Shown here piece after piece: positions 9,338-14,653 of a DNA stretch of 14,653 nt; position 1 is the first letter of the stretch; every line of letters begins with the position of its first letter. The stretch lies in assembly GCA_903910495.1 (NCBI GenBank), contig CAIVZW010000134.1, forward strand, positions 1 to 14,653, in the 5' to 3' direction. The notes under the pieces were generated by a model that worked only from the letters and a program-made list of their open reading frames with translations, was not told the DNA's origin and made no database searches. The translations under genes were made by a program, and so were the position numbers. Origin of the DNA: an uncultured beta proteobacterium. Lineage in GTDB: Bacteria; Pseudomonadota; Gammaproteobacteria; Burkholderiales; Rhodocyclaceae.

Positions 9338-10255
9338 ATGATCGATACCGCCACGCTCAAGACCTACTTTACCGGCCTGCAGGCGCGCATCGTAACGGCG
9401 GTCGAGGCGCTGGAAGGCGAGAACGGCGGTCGTTTCCACAGCGACCCGTGGCACAAGGACGCCGGCCAGCCGCTCGGCGGCAATGGCCTGACCTGCATCA
9501 TCGAAGGCGGTCGTGTTTTCGAACGCGGCGGCGTCGCCTTCTCGCACGTCAACGGCGCCGCCCTGCCGGCCTCGGCTACGGCCAAACGCCCTGAACTGGC
9601 TGGCTGTGCCTTCGAAGCCATGGGCGTCTCGCTCGTCCTGCACCCGGAGAACCCCTACTGCCCGACAGCGCACATGAACGTGCGTGCCCTGATCGCCGGC
9701 AAGTCCGGAGAAGAGCGGGTCGGCTGGTTTGGCGGCGGCATGGATCTGACACCCTACTATCCTTTCGCCGACGATATCCGCCACTTTCACGGCACCTGCA
9801 AACAGGCGCTGGCGCCCTTCGGCGACGACGTACATGCGCGCTACAAGAAATGGTGCGACGAGTATTTCTTTCTGAAACATCGCAACGAACCGCGCGGGGT
9901 CGGCGGCGTCTTTTTCGACGACCTCAACGAAGGCGGCTTCGAACGCTGTTTTACACTGACGCAAGCCGTCGGCGATACCTTTGCCGACGCCTACTTTCCA
10001 ATCATCGAACGACGCCAGGACATACCCTACGGCGAACGCGAACGCGATTTCCAGGCCTACCGGCGTGGGCGTTACGTCGAGTTCAATCTGGTCTGGGATC
10101 GCGGCACCCTGTTCGGTCTGCAATCGGGCGGACGTACCGAATCCATCCTCATGTCGCTGCCGCCAATCGTTAAATGGCGCTACGACTGGAAGCCCGAAGC
10201 GGGATCACCGGAAGCGCGGCTCTACGAAATGCTGTCGCCGCGCGATTGGGTTTGA
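9338..10255 (+). CDS. hemF: Oxygen-dependent coproporphyrinogen III oxidase HemF
   Basis: A 305-residue enzyme that decarboxylates two propionates of coproporphyrinogen III to vinyl groups with O2, giving protoporphyrinogen IX for heme. Conserved blocks: [20 protein letters not shown] (about residues 32-51), [25 protein letters not shown] (His112 the probable active-site histidine), [14 protein letters not shown], the [16 protein letters not shown] segment, [16 protein letters not shown] and [17 protein letters not shown]. It ends in the usual PRDWV. Length matches the family. The ATG has no strong Shine-Dalgarno (leader GACGACCGACTTGCA). The REP-like pair upstream separates it from purD. In relatives, as I recall, nadD follows hemF, but here the same-strand gene run stops. 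Confidence 0.97.
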   Translation: MIDTATLKTYFTGLQARIVTAVEALEGENGGRFHSDPWHKDAGQPLGGNGLTCIIEGGRVFERGGVAFSHVNGAALPASATAKRPELAGCAFEAMGVSLVLHPENPYCPTAHMNVRALIAGKSGEERVGWFGGGMDLTPYYPFADDIRHFHGTCKQALAPFGDDVHARYKKWCDEYFFLKHRNEPRGVGGVFFDDLNEGGFERCFTLTQAVGDTFADAYFPIIERRQDIPYGERERDFQAYRRGRYVEFNLVWDRGTLFGLQSGGRTESILMSLPPIVKWRYDWKPEAGSPEARLYEMLSPRDWV

Positions 10256-10284
10256 CCCGGATTGTCAGCAAGTAAGCCTCCGGA

Positions 10285-10485
10285 TCAACGGCGAGTAACC
10301 TGAATATCATCCTGAATGACCTGTACTCTTCGTCCTCGCCCATCAAAACCAGCCACGTCCATCTCGATGGCCCTATCCGGCGGCCAAAAGACGTAATCGC
10401 TCATTGGCACGAGTAATGCGTGGAGATCCTCGTCATTAACGTCGTGCGCGAGGCAATCAAAATGCTGGAGCCTGAAATGCTTGCA
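10285..10485 (-). pseudogene. Protein-like minus-strand remnant, unknown family
   Basis: An open frame of 66 codons lies between a TAA (10488-10486) and a TGA (10287-10285) on the minus strand. It reads protein-like, for example LHALLVPMSDYVFWPPD followed by MDVAGFDGRGRRVQVIQDD. The only usable starts are GTG at 10410 and ATG at 10404, which would give about 39-41 residues with no clear ribosome site. It may be the decayed C-terminal end of a lost gene, a very small gene, or chance. No family is recognised. Confidence 0.25.
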
Positions 10486-10566
10486 TTACTGGGATGTGGC
10501 GCTGTTCTGCCTTACGTCAGTGAAGCCCTCTGGAACTGGGTCAAGACCAGAATCTCGCACCTTTAA
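10420..10566 (+). CDS. Possible small protein, 48 aa, unknown
   Basis: A GTG at 10420 opens a 48-residue frame to the TAA at 10564-10566. The predicted peptide is a hydrophobic helix type (ALLGCGAVLPYVSEALWNWV) ending in a basic tail, so it might be membrane-associated. There is an in-frame stop six bases before the GTG and no good Shine-Dalgarno. It overlaps the minus-strand remnant candidate on the opposite strand, and at most one of the two is likely to be coding. No family is recognised. Confidence 0.2.
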   Translation: MEILVINVVREAIKMLEPEMLALLGCGAVLPYVSEALWNWVKTRISHL

Positions 10567-10612
10567 AGTGCGCGGTCGCCCTGGTTTGATGCAATCTTCC
10601 ATCGACCTGACC

Positions 10613-10657
10613 ATCCACCGATTCGGTGGATAAGTCTGTGGATAATACTTATCCACA
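10613..10657. promoter_or_regulatory. Cluster of DnaA-box-like inverted repeats
   Basis: Within 45 bp there are four copies of the ATCCAC/GTGGAT core in alternating orientation. TGTGGATAA (10637-10645) and TTATCCACA (10649-10657) are perfect matches to the DnaA-box consensus, arranged head to head with a 3-bp spacer. GGTGGATAA (10625-10633) differs by one base. ATCCACC (10613-10619) is a partial fourth copy. ATCCACCG-ATT-CGGTGGAT (10613-10631) and GTGGATAAGT...ACTTATCCAC (10626-10656) are also perfect inverted repeats, so alternative hairpins are possible. The pattern fits binding of the initiator DnaA (origin-like, titration, or reactivation site). No dnaA, dnaN or replication gene is near, so a chromosomal origin is not claimed. 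Confidence 0.6.
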
Positions 10658-10681
10658 ACGGCCCTGCAATGTCCGCCGTGT

Positions 10682-10702
10682 CCTGCCTATTTATTAGGCA
10701 GG
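10682..10702. repeat. Perfect hairpin, 8-bp stem
   Basis: CCTGCCTA (10682-10689) and TAGGCAGG (10695-10702) form a perfect 8-bp stem with the AT-only loop TTTAT. No T-tract follows on either strand, so it is not a standard intrinsic terminator. It lies 25 bp from the DnaA-box cluster, so it may belong to the same site or act as a bidirectional transcript end for the convergent genes. Confidence 0.5.
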
Positions 10703-10738
10703 CCGCCTGGCCTCCTCAATAGCAACGCTTTGCGTTTC

Positions 10739-10764
10739 ACGCCCTAGCGCTATGGTGTTTTTTT
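10739..10764 (+). terminator. Possible intrinsic terminator (weak)
   Basis: ACGCC (10739-10743) can pair with GGTGT (10754-10758) around a TAGCGCTA centre with one mismatch, followed by seven T (10758-10764). The stem is short and contains a G-T pair. It points in the hemF direction but lies about 480 bp past the hemF stop, so it would end a long untranslated tail or a small transcript from the gap. Confidence 0.3.
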
Positions 10765-10904
10765 CTTTTCGTCCCACACTTTTTAATTGCACCCAATCGT
10801 TTCAGAGAATGCTAAAACCACCGCCCGACCCCAAAACGGAAGTAGCCGTTCCCCGGAAGCGGTTATTCCCAGTCTCTGCAATAGACCATAGGCCACGCGC
10901 GCAA

Positions 10905-12200
10905 TCAAAGTAAATGCATCCTTCGTGCTGCCTCGCGCAATTCCCCACGGAAGTCCGGGTGAGCAATGCCGACCAAAGCTTCGGCACGTTGCTTCGCACT
11001 TTTGCCACGCAACTGGGCCACGCCATATTCGCTGACCACGTAATTCACATCGTTCTTGCCGGTAGTGACATGTGTGCCTGGCGAAAGAGCAGGCACGATT
11101 CTGGAGATGGAATTCTCCTTTGCCGTTGAAGGCAGGACAATAAACGATTTGCCACCGTTCGAACGATTCGCGGCCCGGACAAAATCGGCTTGGCCGCCCG
11201 TTCCCGAATAGGGAGTGAAGCCCAGACTCTCCGAGCCGCACTGCCCGATCAGGTCGACTTGCATCGTGGCATTGATGGCGATCAGATTGTCATTCAGGCC
11301 GGCCAACGCAGGGTCGTTGGTGAAATCGACGGGGTGCATTTCCAGAGCCGGGTTGCGATGCATGAACTGGTAGAGCTTTCTGGACCCGAGGGCGAACGTC
11401 GCGACCATCTTCGAAGGATGATAGTTCTTGCGGCGATTGGTGACGACGCCGGCTTCAACGAGGGTCATAATGCCGTCGCCAATCATCTCGGTATGAATGC
11501 CGAGGTCCCGCTTGTGCGTCAGTTGCATGACCACTGCATCAGGAATGCCCCCATAGCCGATCTGCAGTGTCGCGCCGTCGGGAACGAGTTCCCCCACGTA
11601 TTGGCCGATGGCCTCTTGTACTGGGCCTATTTTTGGCAGGCCGACCTCCAGGATGGGTTCTTCGCTTTCGACCAGTGCGCTGACCTGGGAGATGTGAATG
11701 TGGCAGTTGCCATGGGTAAATGGCACGTTGGGGTTTACCTCAAGCACCACGGCTCGTGCCCTGGAGACTGCAGCCATCGTGTAATCGGTACCCAGACTCA
11801 AGGAAAAACAGCCATTCGCGTCCATCTCCGAGGCCATCGAAAACACGACATCGACGGGGGTCAATCCGCGATCGATCAGGAGCGGCAGTTCATAAAAATA
11901 AGCTGGAATAAAGTCGATCCATCCTTGCTGCCCCCCAGGTCTCGATGCTCCGCCAAAAAAATAGGCGACATGCCGGACGTGCTGGGCGGTCTCCGAATCG
12001 AAATACGCGAACTTGCGCAGAGCAAGGGTTTGGGCGACTTGAACGCCCCTGAAACTGCACCGTTGCTCGGAAAGCTCAGCAAGCAGGCTTGGCGGTTCGC
12101 CTACGCCGGTGGGGACCAGAATCACATCATTATCTCGAACGCAACGAACCGCTTCAGCGGCCGACATGCGTTTTTGCTGATAGTGCACGCTCACGGACAT
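10905..12200 (-). CDS. Family I CoA-transferase (acetyl-CoA hydrolase / 4-hydroxybutyrate CoA-transferase type)
   Basis: A 431-residue cytosolic enzyme that moves CoA between an acyl-CoA and a carboxylate through a glutamyl-CoA intermediate. GYGGIPDAV (about residues 215-223) is the oxyanion/CoA-binding region. HTEMIGDG contains Glu238, the same number as the catalytic Glu of Clostridium aminobutyricum 4-hydroxybutyrate CoA-transferase. GTGGQADFVRAA, GGKSFIVLPSTAK and VVSEYGVAQLRGKS mark the C-terminal domain. The start has an excellent AGGAG (12211-12207) six bases before the ATG. It is the last gene of the minus-strand operon, 70 bp after the XRE-cupin gene. Because PorAB makes acyl-CoA, the likely donor is acetyl-CoA or a related acyl-CoA. 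The acceptor (succinate, propionate, hydroxybutyrate) cannot be read from sequence. Substrate is uncertain, fold is sure. Confidence 0.87.
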   Translation of the reverse strand: MSVSVHYQQKRMSAAEAVRCVRDNDVILVPTGVGEPPSLLAELSEQRCSFRGVQVAQTLALRKFAYFDSETAQHVRHVAYFFGGASRPGGQQGWIDFIPAYFYELPLLIDRGLTPVDVVFSMASEMDANGCFSLSLGTDYTMAAVSRARAVVLEVNPNVPFTHGNCHIHISQVSALVESEEPILEVGLPKIGPVQEAIGQYVGELVPDGATLQIGYGGIPDAVVMQLTHKRDLGIHTEMIGDGIMTLVEAGVVTNRRKNYHPSKMVATFALGSRKLYQFMHRNPALEMHPVDFTNDPALAGLNDNLIAINATMQVDLIGQCGSESLGFTPYSGTGGQADFVRAANRSNGGKSFIVLPSTAKENSISRIVPALSPGTHVTTGKNDVNYVVSEYGVAQLRGKSAKQRAEALVGIAHPDFRGELREAARRMHLL

Positions 12201-12270
12201 TTTTTACTCCTGAGGAACTTACGTTCTCTGGTCGAAAACCGCAAGCCCTCGTTCGGTCTGCTGCTCAGGA

Positions 12271-12825
12271 TCAACAACTCACCACCGCCAGGACTTTCGA
12301 GACGCTATCCCCCAGTCCATGAAACGTATGCGGAAGCGATGAATCGAGGTAGGCGCTGTCGCCCTTTTCGAGCCGGTGTCGATGCCCGTCATAAAACAGT
12401 TCGACGGCCCCCTCTACGATATAGACGAACTCCTGTCCGTCATGTGTGATCGGCACACCAGGCGCCACTTCGGGATCGAAACTGAGCAGAAACGGCTCCA
12501 TCAAATGACCAGCGGTGCCAGGCCGGGTAAGCGAGTTATAGGCGTAACTCTGCTCCGTATCACCCAGTTCCCCGGCCAGCGACTCCCCGGAACGACAGAT
12601 GGTCAGCGCATCAGAGACTGTCCCGCCACCGTGCAGCAAGCCGGCCATCTTTGATCCGAGCACGCGCGACAACTGGATGACAACGCCGATCGACGGAACT
12701 GCAGACCCGTCCTCGTAGGCGAGCAGGCGCTCTGCCCCAATCCCGGTCAGTTTGGCGACTTGAGCCAGGGTCATGTCCTGCGCCTCGCGCAGCTTCTTGA
12801 TCCGTTCACCGACGTATTTGCGCAT
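12271..12825 (-). CDS. XRE-family transcriptional regulator with C-terminal cupin domain
   Basis: A 184-residue two-domain regulator. Residues about 6-62 form an XRE helix-turn-helix (ERIKKLREAQDMTLAQVAKL, then IGAERLLAYEDGSAVPSIGV). Residues about 105-182 form a single cupin barrel: HDGQEFVYIVEG (His128, Glu132, Gly139) and GDSAYLDSSLPH (Gly155 to His166). Only one His precedes the Glu in the first motif, so a metal site, if any, is reduced, and the domain may bind an organic ligand instead. The start is well supported: AGAGGAG begins at the porB stop and lies about 5-6 nt before the ATG. It is the third gene of porA-porB-XRE-CoA-transferase, only 11 bp after porB. In related families the cupin senses a small metabolite that controls the neighbouring pathway genes. 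Here that ligand is unknown. Confidence 0.9.
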   Translation of the reverse strand: MRKYVGERIKKLREAQDMTLAQVAKLTGIGAERLLAYEDGSAVPSIGVVIQLSRVLGSKMAGLLHGGGTVSDALTICRSGESLAGELGDTEQSYAYNSLTRPGTAGHLMEPFLLSFDPEVAPGVPITHDGQEFVYIVEGAVELFYDGHRHRLEKGDSAYLDSSLPHTFHGLGDSVSKVLAVVSC

Positions 12826-12836
12826 AAGCTGCTCCT

Positions 12837-13781
12837 CTAAAGGCTCCGCGAATCAGTCGTCTGTCGCCGCGCAGGAATAATGCGTCCGCTGCGTGCGCGC
12901 AGATCCTGCCAGTAACGATCGATGGCCGGGCGCAGGCTGGCCGCGCTGATCCCCGACTTCTGGAAACGACGTTGCAGCGACAGATACATGTCCAGCGCCT
13001 CGTCGGAAAAGTCCGGCTCGATATTCACTACATGACGCTTGCCATCGAAAACCTCAAACACCGGGAAAAGTCCGGAACGCACGGCCAGCCGCACCAGTTC
13101 CATGCCCAGTGCCGGCTCCGACTTCCAGCCGGTGGGACAGGGCGACAGCACATGTAAAAAGCGGAAGCCCTTGAGATCGAGCGCCCGACGCAGTTTGCGC
13201 ACAGTGTCCTCGGCGTGGGCAAGGGAGATCGACGCAGCGTAGGGAATGCGATGCGACGCCATGATCGCCATGATATCCTTCTTCTGTTCAGGCTTGGCGC
13301 CTGAAAGGTTGGTCGTCATGGCGCCGGCTGGCGTAGCCGAAGAACGTTGTCCGCCGGTATTGCCATAGATCTCGTTGTCGTAGCAGATGTAAAGAATGTC
13401 CTCGTTGCGTTCCGCTGCCGCCGACAAGGTGGCAAAGCCTATGTCATAGGTGCCGCCATCCCCGGCAAGGCAGATTACGCGCGTATCTTCGCCGTTCAGT
13501 TGGGCCACGCTGGCGATGCCGCTGGCCGATGCCGCCGCCGATGCGAAGGTCGTCATCAGGGTTGGCGCACCGTAGGTGCTTTGCGGGAAGACCCCCGCGG
13601 CAACCGCGGCACAGCACGCGGGGATGACGAGGTGCACCGGCTGGTCCGCCACCGCGTGCCGCATCATCTGCATCAGGGAGGACAGGCCGCATCCGCCGCA
13701 GTTGGTATTACCCATGCGCAGCAACGGACCAGGACGATCCAGTGCCGTCTGAGCCATGCCGCCAAGCACGGGTTCGTTCAT
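12837..13781 (-). CDS. porB: 2-oxoacid:ferredoxin oxidoreductase beta subunit, pyruvate type (PorB)
   Basis: A 314-residue thiamine-diphosphate subunit of an oxygen-sensitive oxidoreductase that converts a 2-oxoacid plus CoA to acyl-CoA, CO2 and reduced ferredoxin. The TPP/Mg motif is GDGGTYDIG (residues 108-116) with DNEIYGNTGGQ (135-145). Cys28 and Cys31 (NTNCGGCG), Cys56 or Cys57 (IPACCAA) and Cys215 (PCPTGW) fit the four ligands of the proximal [4Fe-4S] cluster. RSSATP and the CPTGW element are typical of pyruvate-type beta subunits. Phenylglyoxylate or another aryl/alkyl 2-oxoacid remains possible. I choose the ATG at 13781-13779: its sequence begins MNEPVLGGMAQ, it overlaps the porA stop (TGATG), and GGAGG lies 7 nt upstream. 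The frame stays open further upstream, but only as an out-of-frame reading of porA. Confidence 0.9.
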   Translation of the reverse strand: MNEPVLGGMAQTALDRPGPLLRMGNTNCGGCGLSSLMQMMRHAVADQPVHLVIPACCAAVAAGVFPQSTYGAPTLMTTFASAAASASGIASVAQLNGEDTRVICLAGDGGTYDIGFATLSAAAERNEDILYICYDNEIYGNTGGQRSSATPAGAMTTNLSGAKPEQKKDIMAIMASHRIPYAASISLAHAEDTVRKLRRALDLKGFRFLHVLSPCPTGWKSEPALGMELVRLAVRSGLFPVFEVFDGKRHVVNIEPDFSDEALDMYLSLQRRFQKSGISAASLRPAIDRYWQDLRARSGRIIPARRQTTDSRSL

Positions 13782-14653
13782 CACACGGCCTCCATCATCG
13801 TCGGCCGTCGTGCAAACTTGCGCGGCAGCAAATCGGCCAGCATATTCACGATATGCTCGGGCCGCACATCGCCCCCGCCCAGACCCGCCATGTAGCTCTG
13901 CACCACCGCACCCGGATCGGCCAGTGCCCTGATTTCTCCCCACAACACGCCGCCGAAGCCGAGGCTGATGTCACGGTCGATGACGGCGATCCGCTGCTTG
14001 CCTGCGAAGCACTCGCGGATTTCCTCGGCCGGCAGGGGACGGAACAGGCGCACCCGCAACGAACCCACTTTCTGCCCCTGTTCGCGCAGCAGGTCCACCA
14101 CCCGTTCGGCGGTTGCTCCTATCGTCCCCATCGAAACGATCAGCGTCTCGGCGTCCTCGGCACGGTAAGCTACCACCGCATCAGGCAGGCGGCGGCCGAA
14201 TATCTGTTCGAACTCGTCCTGGATTCCGGAATAGACCTTCGTAGCACCGAGCATGGCGGCATGGTGCTGGTGCCGATGCACTTCGGTCTGATGTGGTATT
14301 TCGACCTGACCCAGCGTGTGGGGCGTGTCGCCGAGTCGATGCGGAACCGCGGTGAGCGGCAGGAAGCTGTCCACCTGCGCCTGCTCCGGAATATCGGTCT
14401 GCGCCACGGTGTGCGAGAGGATGAAGCCATCCATGCAGACCATGGCCGGCATCATTACCGCCGCATCCTCCGCCAGCCTGAAGGCGCACAGCACCGTATC
14501 AAACAACTCCTGATTGTCGGCACAGTAGAACTGAATCAAGCCCTGGTCGCGCAGCAACAGGGAATCGCCGTGGTCGGCCCAGATATTCCAGGGCGGACCA
14601 AGGGTGCGGTTGGCCACCGCCAGCACCACCGGCAAACGCATGGACGCCGCGGC
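13781..14653 (-). CDS. porA: 2-oxoacid:ferredoxin oxidoreductase alpha subunit (PorA), C-terminal part, cut by window edge
   Basis: The frame is open from the right edge to the TGA at 13783-13781, giving 290 residues. The usual alpha subunit is about 390, so roughly the first 100 residues lie outside. The visible part starts in the pyrimidine-binding domain (SMRLPVVLAVANR, then NIWADHGDSLLLRDQGLIQF). It continues through VCMDGFILSHTV and domain II (ETLIVSMGTIGATAERVVDL, then VGSLRVRLFRPLPAEEIREC, and IAVIDRDISLGFGG). The alpha subunit forms the active site with PorB and selects the 2-oxoacid. The NIWxDHxD element fits pyruvate-type enzymes. It overlaps porB by one base. The gamma and delta (ferredoxin-like) subunits are expected upstream, outside the window. 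If a single-chain or two-subunit enzyme were present instead, those genes would be absent. Confidence 0.88.
   Translation of the reverse strand, partial: AAASMRLPVVLAVANRTLGPPWNIWADHGDSLLLRDQGLIQFYCADNQELFDTVLCAFRLAEDAAVMMPAMVCMDGFILSHTVAQTDIPEQAQVDSFLPLTAVPHRLGDTPHTLGQVEIPHQTEVHRHQHHAAMLGATKVYSGIQDEFEQIFGRRLPDAVVAYRAEDAETLIVSMGTIGATAERVVDLLREQGQKVGSLRVRLFRPLPAEEIRECFAGKQRIAVIDRDISLGFGGVLWGEIRALADPGAVVQSYMAGLGGGDVRPEHIVNMLADLLPRKFARRPTMMEAV

Larger units (their letters stand above)
10256..10904. other. Convergent intergenic gap with repeats and no secure gene
   Basis: This 649-bp stretch lies between the 3' ends of hemF (plus) and the CoA-transferase gene (minus). It holds two weak short-ORF candidates (10285-10485 minus, 10420-10566 plus), a cluster of inverted GTGGAT/DnaA-box repeats (10613-10657), a perfect 8-bp-stem hairpin (10682-10702), a short AACGC-TTT-GCGTT hairpin (about 10723-10735), a T-rich tract with a possible terminator (10739-10764), and a bulged hairpin (10846-10862). 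It is visibly more AT-rich at 10750-10795 than the flanking genes. No tRNA, att site or transposase remnant is recognised. Confidence 0.7.

Noticed and set aside
10613..10800. Chromosomal replication origin (oriC)
   Set aside because: Only three or four DnaA-like boxes and no dnaA, dnaN, gyrB, rpmH or parAB nearby. Kept as a DnaA-site finding, not an origin call.
10783..10904. Minus-strand frame past the CoA-transferase stop that reads protein-like near its end
   Set aside because: It continues from an out-of-frame shadow of the CoA-transferase gene, has no start of its own and no recognised domain.
11190..12449. 419-codon open frame on the plus strand
   Set aside because: It lies antisense to the CoA-transferase and part of the XRE gene, has no domain sense, and is explained by third-position GC bias of the real genes.
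13782..13943. Upstream extension of porB to an ATG at 13943
   Set aside because: The extra 54 residues are an out-of-frame reading of porA. The ATG at 13781 has a good SD and the TGATG overlap.

Overview
The window looks like chromosome from a GC-rich betaproteobacterium, most likely of the Rhodocyclales (Dechloromonas, Azonexus, Propionivibrio or Accumulibacter relatives). This rests on gene order and protein character (an lptD-like gene divergent from amgK-murU, then pepP-ubiH, dusB-fis-purH, purD, hemF) and not on any database search. No rRNA, tRNA, CRISPR array, transposase or integrase was seen.

Layout. (1) Positions 1-579, minus strand: the 5' end of a secreted or outer-membrane protein, probably LptD, with a Pro/Ala-rich N-terminus that carries one motif twice. 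(2) Positions 580-694: a divergent control region with a perfect 19-bp palindrome and a possible back-to-back pair of -10 elements. (3) Positions 695-4882, plus strand: amgK, murU, pepP and ubiH, tightly packed (peptidoglycan sugar salvage, Xaa-Pro peptidase, ubiquinone hydroxylase). (4) Positions 4991-7874: dusB, fis and purH, chained by two 4-nt ATGA overlaps. (5) Positions 7955-10255: purD and hemF, separated by two inverted REP-like elements. (6) Positions 10256-10904: a roughly 650-bp convergent gap with no secure gene. It holds a tight cluster of DnaA-box-like repeats, several hairpins, and two weak small-ORF or gene-remnant candidates. (7) Positions 10905-14653, minus strand: a metabolic operon read right to left, porA (cut by the window edge), porB, an XRE-cupin regulator and a family I CoA-transferase.

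How the genes work together. Blocks 3-5 are housekeeping: recycling of MurNAc to UDP-MurNAc, ubiquinone and heme synthesis, purine synthesis, tRNA dihydrouridine and the nucleoid protein Fis. Block 7 is accessory: an oxygen-sensitive-type 2-oxoacid:ferredoxin oxidoreductase (pyruvate-type by motifs) would yield acyl-CoA and reduced ferredoxin. The CoA-transferase could pass CoA from that acyl-CoA to another carboxylate, and the XRE-cupin protein encoded between them is the natural candidate regulator. Together with oxygen-dependent HemF and UbiH, this suggests a facultative lifestyle.

The most interesting places are the DnaA-box cluster in the convergent gap (10613-10657), the por/XRE-cupin/CoA-transferase operon, and the divergent palindrome upstream of amgK. 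None is proved to be a new system from sequence alone.
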